Assembly (NCBI GenBank): GCA_025997795.1
Contig: BNVB01000016.1
Location: 1-41,906, forward strand
DNA length: 41,906 nucleotides
Reading direction: 5' to 3'
Source: Spirochaetia bacterium
Lineage (GTDB): Bacteria; Spirochaetota; Spirochaetia; Treponematales; Breznakiellaceae
The translations under genes and the position numbers were made by a program. Below, in pieces: positions 15,400 through 23,523 of the stretch. How positions within the stretch are numbered: position 1 is the first letter of the stretch; every line of letters begins with the position of its first letter. The notes beneath the pieces were generated by a model, which was not told where the DNA came from, searched no databases, and was given only the letters and a program-made list of their open reading frames with translations.

Positions 15400-16275
15400 A
15401 TGAATCAAGAGCGTTTTTTTTCGGCCATTTTGCAGAATGTCCATGACGGCATCATTGCCCTGGACAAGGATCTCGTTATTAGTTTTGTAAACCTTGCTGC
15501 CACAAAGATGAGCCAGTGGAAAGAGGATCCCCTTAATCAACGGGCGGCCGAGGTATTTACCCTGCTGGAACCCCGGAATCTTGCCAACCTGATAAGCAAG
15601 AAACTGCCCGAAGACGAAGAACCCTTTCTCTTTAAAGACGCTATTTACAAAAGCGGCAGCCATACCTTGATTGTAGACGGTTCCATCTCCTGCATATCCG
15701 AAGAAAACAGCAATGAAATCCATGGTTATGTGATCGTTTTAAGAGATATCAGCGATATGAAAAAACTCAGCGCTACCCTGGATTACCATGTAAGCCACGA
15801 TGCCCTTACGGGGCTGGCAAACCGCGAAGGGTTTATCATGGAACTGGAAGATATACTTGATTCAGTTAAACGAGTAGGAAAAACAGCGGCGCTTTTACAG
15901 ATTGATATAGACAGTTACGGCAGTGTTAAAACAGAAGCCGGGGAGGCGGGGGGTAATGCGCTCCTGGTCTGGTTTACCCGGATACTGCAATCTCATGTTA
16001 AACAGCGGGATATTTCTGCCCGGATGGGAGGCTGTGTATTTACGCTGGTATTGTTCGACTGCACCATGGAAGGAGCAGAGGGAGTGGCAAAACGTATCCA
16101 TAGTTCAATGTCAGAGGGCTTCAAGTTTGAAGACAAAGATTTCCCGGTTACCGTTAGTATCGGCATTGTGCAAATTAACGAAAAAGCCGCCTTTGCCGCA
16201 GGGCTGCTTTCTGCGGTGGATAGCAATTGTAATACTGCCAAAAAAGCCGGAGGCGGCAAAACCCAGCACGGGTGA
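15400..16275 (+). CDS. PAS domain plus degenerate GGDEF domain protein
   Basis: A 291-residue cytoplasmic protein. Residues 5-120 form a PAS sensor (AILQNVHDGIIALDKD, ending GYVIVLRDISDMKKL). Residues 125-285 have a GGDEF fold: HDALTGLANREGF, then a DIDSYG segment. The active-site loop, however, reads GGCVF (210-214) in place of GGDEF, and the usual FKxxND is SYGSVKTE. A diguanylate cyclase reaction is therefore unlikely; the domain may bind GTP or c-di-GMP, or only dimerise. Tandem hairpins follow the gene. Confidence 0.82.
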   Translation: MNQERFFSAILQNVHDGIIALDKDLVISFVNLAATKMSQWKEDPLNQRAAEVFTLLEPRNLANLISKKLPEDEEPFLFKDAIYKSGSHTLIVDGSISCISEENSNEIHGYVIVLRDISDMKKLSATLDYHVSHDALTGLANREGFIMELEDILDSVKRVGKTAALLQIDIDSYGSVKTEAGEAGGNALLVWFTRILQSHVKQRDISARMGGCVFTLVLFDCTMEGAEGVAKRIHSSMSEGFKFEDKDFPVTVSIGIVQINEKAAFAAGLLSAVDSNCNTAKKAGGGKTQHG

Positions 16276-16278
16276 TAC

Positions 16279-16344
16279 CATTACACCTCGAACGTTAGAG
16301 AGGTGTCATACATTACACCTCGAACGTTAGAGAGAGGTGTCATG
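16279..16344. repeat. Tandemly duplicated hairpin between convergent genes
   Basis: A 32-base unit (16279-16310) is repeated at 16311-16344 with two extra bases. Each unit has ACACCTC and GAGGTGT arms (16283-16289 with 16300-16306, and 16315-16321 with 16334-16340) around a loop of about ten bases. The block lies between the PAS/GGDEF gene and recR and reaches the recR stop. It is probably a bidirectional transcription end that was duplicated. Confidence 0.75.
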
Positions 16345-16972
16345 ACATCCGTATCCTTCCCCGGAAACTCCGGGAAAGGGTAAGCCTGTCGGCGTATTCC
16401 AAATCGCCCCCAACAGGAAGGCCCGATGCCAGGCGGGTAATTTCGGCACCCGAATCTTTCAGCACTTTTTGGATATAAAGAGCGGTGGTATCGCCTTCCA
16501 CCGTGGGGTTCATGGCCAGGATCACTTCCCGGATACTTTCCCGGCGCACCCGGGCAAGAAGTTCCCCAATGGTAAGTTTTTCCGGGCTCACCCCTTCCAG
16601 CGGGGCAATAAGACCGCCCAGCACATGGAAACGCCCCCGGAATTCCCGGGATTCCTCAATAACCCGTACATCCTGTGCCCGCTCCACTACGCAGATCAAC
16701 GGTTCCCGCTGGGGATCGGCACAGATGGGACAGGGGTCCTCTGCGGTGTAGGAACCGCAGCGGGAACAGCGGCGTATGGCATGGTGAAAAGCCAGCAGTT
16801 CCTCACCCAGGGCATGGGCATAGGAGGGGTCGGTATCAAGGATGTGATACACCAGGCGGCCGGCGCTTTTTTTTCCCAGCCCCGGCAGCCGGGAAAAAAG
16901 CGCCGTCAGCCGGTCAATGGCGTTAAGGGACCGGCCGCCCGGACTATTGGGAAAACCGGCGGAAAAATCCAT
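16340..16972 (-). CDS. recR: Recombination protein RecR
   Basis: A 210-residue protein, close to the usual 200. It has an N-terminal helix-hairpin-helix (LFSRLPGLGKKSAGRL), a four-cysteine zinc finger (C69, C72, C81, C84) and a Toprim domain (ICVVERAQDVRVIE, HVLGGLIAPLEG). RecR works with RecF/RecO in loading RecA on gapped DNA. Its ATG overlaps the ybaB stop by one base (TGATG), so translation is coupled. The order dnaX-ybaB-recR is widely conserved in bacteria. Confidence 0.95.
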   Translation of the reverse strand: MDFSAGFPNSPGGRSLNAIDRLTALFSRLPGLGKKSAGRLVYHILDTDPSYAHALGEELLAFHHAIRRCSRCGSYTAEDPCPICADPQREPLICVVERAQDVRVIEESREFRGRFHVLGGLIAPLEGVSPEKLTIGELLARVRRESIREVILAMNPTVEGDTTALYIQKVLKDSGAEITRLASGLPVGGDLEYADRLTLSRSFRGRIRMS

Positions 16973-17304
16973 CAGGTCCCGCCAAAGATACTTGCGATAT
17001 TGGGAATGCCCATCCCTCCTGCCATGGAACCGATTTCTCCGGTGATCCGTTCCTTTACCTTTTCCATGGCCTGCCCCAGGGCGGCGGCGATAAGATCCTG
17101 AAGCATGGTGATATCGTTGGGGTCCACCACGGCGGGTTTGATCCGCACCGCCAGAACTTCCATTTTGCCGGTAATGTCAATTTCCACCAAACCGCCCCCG
17201 GCGGCTCCGGTAGCGGTAATGGCGCCAAGTTTTTCCTGTATGGAGCCAAATTGCTGCTGCATCTGCTGAGCGTTTTTTAAAATATCAAAAGGATTGATGT
17301 TCAT
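16972..17304 (-). CDS. ybaB: YbaB/EbfC nucleoid-associated protein
   Basis: A 110-residue DNA-binding protein of the YbaB/EbfC family: MNINPFDILKNAQQMQQQFG, the glycine-rich TGAAGGGLVEIDITG, the strand VLAVRIKP and the tail DLIAAALGQAMEKVKE. Members bind DNA as dimers and influence gene expression. It overlaps the end of dnaX by four bases (ATGA) and recR by one, forming the conserved operon. Confidence 0.95.
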   Translation of the reverse strand: MNINPFDILKNAQQMQQQFGSIQEKLGAITATGAAGGGLVEIDITGKMEVLAVRIKPAVVDPNDITMLQDLIAAALGQAMEKVKERITGEIGSMAGGMGIPNIASIFGGT

Positions 17305-18749
17305 ACCGGGTTTTCCTCTTTAACATAGGTACCCCGGAAAACCCGCCTTACCGTTTCCGCTTCTTCGTTAAGCGGTTCCGCTTTTTTTTCTTCCGACCGC
17401 TGAGCCAGAAACTGTTTGAACCCTTCGGTAAAAGCGCCGGGTCTATCCATAAATGTTTCGGTACCGGGTACAGCGGCGGCGGGTCCGGCGGATCCAGCGG
17501 ATCCAGTGGGTCCGGCGGGTCCCGGCGGTACAGTGGGTCCGGCGGGTCCGGCAGCGGCCCCTGTTGGCGGCGGCCCTCCGACGGGTCCTGCGCCAAGCGC
17601 AGTTTGGCTGCCCAAAGCGCTCCGGGCCGCTTCTACCGCCGCCCGGAGTTCCAGGGGAGAAACCCACTTGTCCAGCCAGCACAGTTTTGACACGGCGGTT
17701 TCCAGTTCAAACCGGGGCGAAAGGGAATACCGTATATCCCGGTACAGGCCCAGTAACAGGGAAAGCCCCTCTTCCAACTGGGGAAGCGAAAGACTTTCCC
17801 GCACTTTGGAAGAAAAACGATCCGCCCCATATCCCAAAAGTGATTCCTTGTTAATCCCTGCTTTAAGCAAAAGCAAACTCCGGTAGTATCCTGCCAGATC
17901 GATCACAAATTGTTCAATGGCAATTCCCGCATTTAGGATCCGGTCGATCACTTCAAAAGCGCCGGAGGTATTGTTGTCTGCGCAGGTTTCTGCCAGGGCG
18001 TTAAGTTCTTCCAGCCCCACAAGGCCCAGTTTTTCCTTGATTAGTTTTGTGCGGATATTGCCGCCGGAAAAAGAAACCACCTGATCAAAAAGCGTATACG
18101 CATCCCGCATACTGCCCGTGGCCTCCCGGGCGATCCAGAACAGCGCTTCGTCTTCCGCTTCTATCTGCATTTCACTGCAGGTTTCCCGGAGTATGCGTTG
18201 TATCGTTTCGATGGGAATGGACTTAAAGGCAAACTGCTGGCATCTGCTTTTGATGGTAGCAGGTACCTTATGCAGTTCCGTGGTGGCAAAAATAAAAATA
18301 ATGTACGGCGGCGGTTCTTCGATGGTTTTAAGAAGGGCGTTAAAGGCGCTGGTGGAAAGCATGTGTACTTCGTCAATGATGTACACTTTGTATTTGCCCG
18401 AATTGGGGGGAAAGAGCACTTCGTCTTTGATTTGGCGCACACTGTCAACGCCGGTATTGGATGCGCCGTCTATTTCAATGATGTCCAGGCTGGCCCCCCG
18501 GCTGATTTCCTTGCAGGCCGAGCAAACCCCGCAGGGCGTGGGAGTAGGCCCCAACTCGCAGTTGAGGGACCGGGCCAGAATACGGGCGGCGCTGGTTTTA
18601 CCGCAGCCCCGGGGTCCGGAAAAAAGATACGCATGGGCTATGCTCCCCTGTTCCAGGGAACTTTTGAGGGTCGAGCTGACAAATTCCTGCCCCGCCAGTT
18701 CGCCAAAGGTCTTGGGCCGCCGCCGGGTAGCGGTTACTTCATACGCCAT
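17301..18749 (-). CDS. dnaX: DNA polymerase III subunit gamma/tau
   Basis: I take ATG 18749 (MAYEVTATRRRPKTF), which has GGGAGG at a good distance, rather than the ATG nine codons earlier. The 482-residue product is the clamp-loader ATPase: Walker A GPRGCGKT (45-52), zinc cysteines C64, C73, C76 and C79, the Walker B motif IIDEVHML, and the SRC motif KSRCQQF. The clamp-loader domains end near residue 375; then comes a collagen-like tract rich in Gly, Pro and Ala (about 390-435) and a short acidic tail. The protein is shorter than E. coli tau (643 residues), and I see no clear A-rich frameshift site. The SRP RNA lies just upstream. Confidence 0.95.
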   Translation of the reverse strand: MAYEVTATRRRPKTFGELAGQEFVSSTLKSSLEQGSIAHAYLFSGPRGCGKTSAARILARSLNCELGPTPTPCGVCSACKEISRGASLDIIEIDGASNTGVDSVRQIKDEVLFPPNSGKYKVYIIDEVHMLSTSAFNALLKTIEEPPPYIIFIFATTELHKVPATIKSRCQQFAFKSIPIETIQRILRETCSEMQIEAEDEALFWIAREATGSMRDAYTLFDQVVSFSGGNIRTKLIKEKLGLVGLEELNALAETCADNNTSGAFEVIDRILNAGIAIEQFVIDLAGYYRSLLLLKAGINKESLLGYGADRFSSKVRESLSLPQLEEGLSLLLGLYRDIRYSLSPRFELETAVSKLCWLDKWVSPLELRAAVEAARSALGSQTALGAGPVGGPPPTGAAAGPAGPTVPPGPAGPTGSAGSAGPAAAVPGTETFMDRPGAFTEGFKQFLAQRSEEKKAEPLNEEAETVRRVFRGTYVKEENPV

Positions 18750-18855
18750 GCGCACCGCCTCCCAGCGGTTTATCATCAGTATAGCTGGAAAAGGCAGGTT
18801 TGGTAAGAAGGGAATGGCCGGTAAAAGTAAGCGCTATAGAAAAAGCAAAGCCCCC

Positions 18856-18955
18856 GCCAGGAGGGCCACGGCGCCGGGGCCAACCGCTTACCGTTGCTTC
18901 CTTCCGGACCTGGCGGGGTTGGGCGGCGGCACCTCGCATGGTTCCTGGCAAGGGC
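18856..18955 (-). ncRNA. ffs: Signal recognition particle RNA (4.5S, small bacterial type)
   Basis: Read leftwards, the strand contains CCAGGTCCGGAAGGAAGCA, the hallmark domain IV loop of bacterial SRP RNA. The 5' end GCCAGGA (18949-18943) pairs with the 3' end TCCTGGC (18862-18856), and the inner bases form the usual long hairpin. Length is about 95-100 bases. A T-rich stretch (CTTTTTCT) follows on the same strand. Its position directly before dnaX-ybaB-recR is the same as in Bacillus (scr-dnaX-yaaK-recR). Confidence 0.93.
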
Positions 18956-18961
18956 GGTTTT

Positions 18962-18991
18962 ATCTTACTCTGCGTTTTACTGCGTGGTCAA
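18962..18991 (-). promoter_or_regulatory. Promoter of the SRP RNA gene
   Basis: On the minus strand TTGACC (18991-18986) and TAAGAT (18967-18962) are separated by 18 bp, placing transcription start near 18955, just at the beginning of the RNA. Confidence 0.6.
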
Positions 18992-19009
18992 TATAAAAAC
19001 ACTCAGGTT

Positions 19010-19807
19010 TTATAACCCCAACTTTTGCACAATACCCCGAACTATGGCTTCTATATCCCCGGCATTTACATTTCCGCACTGACCGGTAAGCCCGCCCCCC
19101 ACATCGGCCAGATTGCTCGCCTCGGCAGCACAGCATGGGGGAAGGCCTCCGGTACGGATTCCCAGTTTTTCCCGGATTTTGACAAGTTCCTTAACCTGGT
19201 CACAACTAAGCACATTGGCTTTGCCAATGATGTTCCCTGTATACATTAAAATCATGGCATAGTGTTCCAGCGATTCAAGTCTGAACCACGCTTCCATAAG
19301 ACTTGTCCCCCAGGCAAGGGCGCCGTGGTTGGCCAAGAGGAGGGCGTTATAATCCCTGCAATAGGGGGCCACCGAATCGGGAATTCCCTGGGATCCGGGA
19401 GCTTCGTAGTGTACCACCGGAACAGTCCCCAGGGTTACCAGCGCTTCGGGGTAAATCGCCTTGTCCAGGCTTATTCCCGCTATAGCAAAGGATGTAGCCG
19501 CCGGAGGATGGGCGTGACAAACTCCCATTACTTCGGAGTTTTCGTTGTAAACCCGAAGATGCATCTTTATTTCCGAAGAGGGCGGGAGCGATCCCTGGTG
19601 GATGATCTTTCCATTCAGGTCCATCTTGACCAAATCCCCGGCTTTCATGTAACCCTTGGAGACTCCTGTGGGAGTCGCCCAGATACAATCGGGACCTGCC
19701 TTACAGGTAATGTTTCCGTCATTGGCGGCCACATAATTTTTGGTATACATCCGCCGGCCTATATCAAGGATCAATTCTTTTGCTTCAAAATCGTTGAGGT
19801 ATTTCAT
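19010..19807 (-). CDS. Class II aldolase/adducin-family sugar-phosphate aldolase (fuculose-phosphate aldolase-like)
   Basis: A 265-residue zinc aldolase of the FucA/RhaD/AraD group. It has ANDGNITCK (phosphate-binding loop, 28-36), SSEIKMH with catalytic E79, CHAHPP with zinc ligands H98 and H100, and ANHGAL with H161. FucA-type enzymes split ketose 1-phosphates into DHAP and an aldehyde. The protein is longer than FucA (215): after residue 220 comes a Gly/Cys-rich linker (GGLPPCC...GQCGN) and a terminal helix DIEAIVRGIVQKLGL, like encapsulation tails of microcompartment enzymes, though no shell genes are in the window. It overlaps the kinase gene by four bases. Confidence 0.88.
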   Translation of the reverse strand: MKYLNDFEAKELILDIGRRMYTKNYVAANDGNITCKAGPDCIWATPTGVSKGYMKAGDLVKMDLNGKIIHQGSLPPSSEIKMHLRVYNENSEVMGVCHAHPPAATSFAIAGISLDKAIYPEALVTLGTVPVVHYEAPGSQGIPDSVAPYCRDYNALLLANHGALAWGTSLMEAWFRLESLEHYAMILMYTGNIIGKANVLSCDQVKELVKIREKLGIRTGGLPPCCAAEASNLADVGGGLTGQCGNVNAGDIEAIVRGIVQKLGL

Positions 19808-20763
19808 TTACTGTCCATAAAAGTGAGGATTTCGGAAAGGGGACGAATCCCCGTGGTGGTACCTACCGCCATGATACAGTGGGTACCCGCCGCATTGGCC
19901 AGTTTGGCGCACCGGTGGGGATCCCAGCCTTTTGTTAAACCCATAAGAAACCCTGCGCAGAAGGCATCCCCCGCGCCGGAAGTGTCCACCACGGAAACGC
20001 CGCTATAGGCTGCAACAGAAAAGCCTTTTTCCCCCGAGGGTTTTACATAGCACCCGTCTGCCCCCAGTTTGATGACCACATTGGCTGCGCCTTCACGGGC
20101 AAAAACAGCGGCAATGCGCTCGGGTTCCTGTTCACCGCTCAATGCTGCAGCTTCTTCATAACTGGGCATGAACCAGTCCAGCAGTTCCAGGCAGCCCCCG
20201 ATCTTTTTTATCCACTGGCCGGAGGCATCCCAGGCGGTATCCATGCAGCAGAGAGCCCCTCCGGCTTTGGCGTCCCGCAGCAACGCCGCCGTACCGGGAC
20301 CATCAAATGAAGGCATCAGGAAGGTACCGGCAATGAACACGATACCGGAGCCGGTAAGCACCGACCGGTCTATATCCCCATAGCAAAATTCGCCGTTGGC
20401 CCCCAAACAGTGTAAAATAGATCGCTCTGCATCACTGCCTATGCTTACCACCGACGCAGAACTTGGGGTATCCGATCGTTTGAGGCCCCTGGTGTCTACT
20501 CCCTCGTGTTCCAGGGCAGCGGAAAGGAAGCTTCCGAATCCGTCCGCCCCTATCCTGCCGAGTATTGCGGTTCCGGCCCCCAGGCGCGCCAAGTCGATAG
20601 CCGCATTGGCGGCGCAGCCCCCGATATGCATCGAAAGCTCATCAACCAAAGCCAACTTGCCCCGCTCGGGCAGACGATCCACGGTTCTGACCATGATATC
20701 AGCACAGATCACCCCTACGCATACCACATCCAGGGGAGTGCCGCCGGGTTTCTTCATCTCCAT
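19804..20763 (-). CDS. PfkB/ribokinase-family sugar kinase
   Basis: A 319-residue kinase when started at ATG 20763, which follows GAGGA; an earlier in-frame ATG (20856) lies upstream of the predicted promoter. The family marks are DVVCVGVICADIMV near the start, the substrate motif HIGGCAANAAIDLARLG, and the C-terminal anion-hole/catalytic motif DTSGAGDAFCAGFL. The likely role is phosphorylation of a ketose made by the isomerase across the divergent promoter, giving the substrate of the coupled downstream aldolase. The sugar cannot be fixed from sequence. Confidence 0.88.
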   Translation of the reverse strand: MEMKKPGGTPLDVVCVGVICADIMVRTVDRLPERGKLALVDELSMHIGGCAANAAIDLARLGAGTAILGRIGADGFGSFLSAALEHEGVDTRGLKRSDTPSSASVVSIGSDAERSILHCLGANGEFCYGDIDRSVLTGSGIVFIAGTFLMPSFDGPGTAALLRDAKAGGALCCMDTAWDASGQWIKKIGGCLELLDWFMPSYEEAAALSGEQEPERIAAVFAREGAANVVIKLGADGCYVKPSGEKGFSVAAYSGVSVVDTSGAGDAFCAGFLMGLTKGWDPHRCAKLANAAGTHCIMAVGTTTGIRPLSEILTFMDSK

Positions 20764-20787
20764 AACTGTCCTCATGAATTTTTCTAT

Positions 20788-20820
20788 TGTTATATTACAA
20801 TCATTTTTTGAGACTGTCAA
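20788..20820 (-). promoter_or_regulatory. Promoter and operator-like site of the kinase-aldolase operon
   Basis: On the minus strand TTGACA (20820-20815) is followed after 17 bp by TAATAT (20797-20792). The 11-base TGTTATATTAC at 20788-20798 covers the -10 and recurs, inverted, at 30978-30988 in front of the DeoR-type regulator gene. A shared operator is inferred. Confidence 0.5.
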
Positions 20821-20849
20821 CAAAAATGCGCTTTTTTTGAAAATACTCC

Positions 20850-20878
20850 TTGACAAATGTTCTTATAAGATATATAAT
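20850..20878 (+). promoter_or_regulatory. Consensus promoter of the isomerase-dehydrogenase operon with shared operator
   Basis: TTGACA (20850-20855), a 17-bp spacer and TATAAT (20873-20878) form a perfect sigma-70 promoter. The spacer holds ATGTTCTTATA, with the palindrome TCTTATAAGA at 20861-20870. The whole block, to TTGAGC at 20884, is nearly identical to the promoter of the xylFGH-like operon at 30924-30890. A perfect promoter with an internal operator suggests tight repression by the DeoR-type protein. Confidence 0.75.
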
Positions 20879-20930
20879 TGAGCGTATGAAAACACTTTTT
20901 GTGTTATTCATCCCATCAGGAGTTGTTTTT

Positions 20931-21476
20931 ATGAAACGAAGTAAAGTACAGGAATTTCAGAAGCGAATAAAAGAAGACTTTCAAAAGGCGGGCCTCGTTA
21001 TCACCGCCAAAGAAGAGCAAAACCTGGAAGTTGCTGATTTTGGGCTAAACCGTTATGAGGAGATAGGTCTGGGGGTTCTGGTCTATGTAAATACCCAGCG
21101 GTGCTGCGCCAAGGAATTGGCAATGCTCCCCCATCAGATCTGTCCGGAGCACCGCCATCCCTGGGTCGATGGTGTTCCGGGCAAGGAAGAAACCTTCCGC
21201 TGCCGTTGGGGGGAGGTGTATATCCATATACCCGGTGAACAGACATCCAAGCCCTTGGGGCATGTGCCCGCAGACAAGGAATCTACTTTCACGGTCTGGC
21301 ATGAGGTGGTTCTGAAACCCGGTGAACAGTTCACCTTACCCCCGGATACCTTGCACTGGTTCCAGGCCGGTCCGGAAGGCGCAGTGGTATCTGAATTTTC
21401 CACCGCCAGCAGGGATGAGCTGGACATTTTTACCGATCCGGAAATTGTGCGTATACCGGTCATCGAAAATGACTAA
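20931..21476 (+). CDS. D-lyxose/D-mannose isomerase-like cupin protein
   Basis: A 181-residue cupin resembling D-lyxose ketol-isomerase (YdaE/Z5688 type). It has LPHQICPEHRHPW and KEETFRCRWGEVYIHIPG with metal-binding His and Glu, then LPPDTLHWFQAG with the last His and VVSEFSTAS. Such enzymes interconvert D-lyxose with D-xylulose and D-mannose with D-fructose. ATG 20931 has CAGGAG upstream; earlier in-frame starts overlap the -10 region and are rejected. It is the first gene of the operon that continues with the dehydrogenase complex. Confidence 0.8.
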   Translation: MKRSKVQEFQKRIKEDFQKAGLVITAKEEQNLEVADFGLNRYEEIGLGVLVYVNTQRCCAKELAMLPHQICPEHRHPWVDGVPGKEETFRCRWGEVYIHIPGEQTSKPLGHVPADKESTFTVWHEVVLKPGEQFTLPPDTLHWFQAGPEGAVVSEFSTASRDELDIFTDPEIVRIPVIEND

Positions 21477-21504
21477 AACACTAAAGACAGACAGGAATAC
21501 TACG

Positions 21505-22479
21505 ATGGAAAAACTGAACAGAGAAAAGACAATAGGCATGTACGAACGAATGTTCCTTGCCCGTAAGTACGAAGAGCGAATTTATTTCCTCTTTCTTGAG
21601 GGATCCATGCCCGGAACTATTCATCAGTCCCATGGGCAGGAAGCCTGCGCCGTGGGTATGCTCTGGGATCTGGGAAAAGATGACTACATGACCAGTACCC
21701 ACCGGCCGGCCAGCCACTGCCTGGCAAAGGGGGTTTCCGTTGAATCAATGATGGCGGAAATGTTTGCCAAATCTTCGGGCTGTTGTGAGGGGAAGGGCGG
21801 AGCGATGCATACCGGAGACATCTCCGTGGGCGCCGTGCCCGCCATTGCCATTGTCGGCGGCGGTCTGCCGGTGGCCGTGGGCATCGGCCTTTCCTGTAAA
21901 ATGCGAAAAACAAAAAACGTCGTCGTCTGCTTTTTCGGTGACGGCGCCAGTAATGAAGGTTCGTTCCACGAGTCAATGAACGCAGCGGCTATCTGGAACC
22001 TGCCGGTGATCTTTGCCTGCGAGAACAATCTTTACGGAGCGTCTACGCGCATAGACATGATGGTCAGGGTCAAGCACCTCTCTGATCGGGCGGCGGCCTA
22101 CGGTATGCCCGGAGAGACGGTGGATGGAAATGATGTATTTGCCGTAAATGAAGCCGCTCTACGGGCTGTCGAAAGGGCGCGGAATGGAAAAGGCCCAACC
22201 ATGCTGGAACTGCTGACCTGGCGTATCGGAGGACATTCTCGTAACGATGCCTCCGGTTATCGTAATAAAGAAGAAGAAGCTGCCTGGCGTGTAAGGGATC
22301 CGCTGATTATTTGTAAGGACCGTATTATAAACGAGGGCCTGGCAGCAAAGGATGAACTTGCAGAAAGGGAATCCCGTATAGAGGAGAGGATTGAGAAAGC
22401 CATTGAGTATGCCAAAGGCTGCCCCGACCCGCTCCCCCAGGATGCGCTCAAGAATGTTTATTGGGAAGGGGGGAAATAA
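21505..22479 (+). CDS. 2-oxoacid/acetoin dehydrogenase E1 component, alpha subunit
   Basis: A 324-residue thiamine-diphosphate enzyme subunit. The TPP/Mg motif runs from GDG at 145-147 to NN near 174 (GDGASNEGSFHESMNAAA and the following CENNLYG). The N-terminal MYERMFLARKYEERI and HQSHGQEA are typical for the AcoA/PdhA group of about 325 residues. Together with E1beta it decarboxylates a 2-oxoacid, or cleaves acetoin, and passes the acyl group to E2. I favour ATG 21505 (AGGAA upstream); ATG 21469, overlapping the isomerase stop, is an alternative. The TAA overlaps the next ATG (TAATG). Confidence 0.9.
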   Translation: MEKLNREKTIGMYERMFLARKYEERIYFLFLEGSMPGTIHQSHGQEACAVGMLWDLGKDDYMTSTHRPASHCLAKGVSVESMMAEMFAKSSGCCEGKGGAMHTGDISVGAVPAIAIVGGGLPVAVGIGLSCKMRKTKNVVVCFFGDGASNEGSFHESMNAAAIWNLPVIFACENNLYGASTRIDMMVRVKHLSDRAAAYGMPGETVDGNDVFAVNEAALRAVERARNGKGPTMLELLTWRIGGHSRNDASGYRNKEEEAAWRVRDPLIICKDRIINEGLAAKDELAERESRIEERIEKAIEYAKGCPDPLPQDALKNVYWEGGK

Positions 22480-23498
22480 TGCCGAAAATGACTATTGCCG
22501 AAGCGCTGCGTGAGGCAATCCGCGAAGAAATGCGCCGGGATGAGCGGGTGTTTTGCATTGGAGAAGATATTGATATAGATGGCGGGTTCGGCGGAGCCTT
22601 TACGGTTACCCTGGGACTTTCCAAGGAATTTGGTCATGACCGGATATTGGATACTCCTATTTCCGAAATCATGATTGCCGGAGCAGCGGTTGGGGCTGCC
22701 ATGACGGGTATGATCCCCATTGCTGATGTACAGTATGGGGATTTTTTGTTCTGTATGATGGATCAGATGGCTAACCAGGCCGCAAAGATGACCTATATGT
22801 CCGGCGGCAAAGTTAAGGTCCCCATGGTAATGCGCGCTCCCGTGGGCGCAACTAACCGCGGTTCCCAGCATGCCCAAAGCCTGGAGGGCTTTTTTACCCA
22901 CATACCGGGGCTAAAGGTCATCTGCCCCTCCACAGCCTATGATGCCAAGGGTCTGCTCAAAACTGCTGTCAGGGACGATAACCCCGTGGTTGTGTTTGAA
23001 CATAAACTCCTCTATGGCAGCAAGGGGAACAGGGCGGAAAAGTCGGCCCTGAGTCCCGTGGGGGATGTTCCGGAAGAGGAATACCTTATCCCCTTTGGGC
23101 AAGCCGCTGTACGCAGAGAAGGAAAAGACATCACCATCGTAGCGAATCTATTGATGGTTTATAATGCCCTGGAGGCCGCAGAAATATTGGCGTCCGAAGG
23201 GATCAGTGTGGAGATTATCGATCCGCGCACCCTGGTCCCCTTCGATTATGAAACGGTGATTAAATCTATACAGAAAACAAGCCGCCTTATGATAGTTGAA
23301 GAGGACACCCGCAGAAACGGATGGGGCGCCGAGATTGCGGCGCAGATTGCCGAGGATGCGCTTTATTATCTGGATGCGCCCATTGTGCGGGTAGCGACCT
23401 TCGATGTGCCCCTTCCCTTTGCGCCGGTCATGCAAAACTATGTTGTCCCTTCTTCACAAAGGATTGTTGAAGAAGCCCGGGCATTGATGAAGAAATAG
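22479..23498 (+). CDS. 2-oxoacid/acetoin dehydrogenase E1 component, beta subunit
   Basis: A 339-residue partner of E1alpha. It has MTIAEALREAIREEMRRDER, the FCIGEDID segment, the TPP-binding region DTPISEIMIAGAAVGAAMTG, the loop VMRAPVGATNRGSQHAQ, and a C-terminal transketolase-like domain (GKDITIVANLLMV, EIIDPRTLVPFD). ATG 22479 shares its A with the E1alpha stop and is preceded by GGGGGG. It forms the alpha2beta2 decarboxylase of a complex whose E2 and E3 are encoded just downstream, after the inserted aldolase gene. Confidence 0.92.
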   Translation: MPKMTIAEALREAIREEMRRDERVFCIGEDIDIDGGFGGAFTVTLGLSKEFGHDRILDTPISEIMIAGAAVGAAMTGMIPIADVQYGDFLFCMMDQMANQAAKMTYMSGGKVKVPMVMRAPVGATNRGSQHAQSLEGFFTHIPGLKVICPSTAYDAKGLLKTAVRDDNPVVVFEHKLLYGSKGNRAEKSALSPVGDVPEEEYLIPFGQAAVRREGKDITIVANLLMVYNALEAAEILASEGISVEIIDPRTLVPFDYETVIKSIQKTSRLMIVEEDTRRNGWGAEIAAQIAEDALYYLDAPIVRVATFDVPLPFAPVMQNYVVPSSQRIVEEARALMKK

Positions 23499-23523
23499 TA
23501 AAAGAAACAGAGGTGGTAGCAGT

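Noticed and set aside
16279..16344. Two-unit repeat that might suggest CRISPR
   Set aside because: Units abut without a spacer and there are only two of them.
17301..18749. Programmed frameshift in dnaX
   Set aside because: No convincing A-rich slippery heptamer with a following stem was seen where gamma would end.
18118..18996. 292-codon plus-strand frame over dnaX and the SRP RNA
   Set aside because: It runs antisense through conserved dnaX motifs and the SRP RNA; no recognisable domains.
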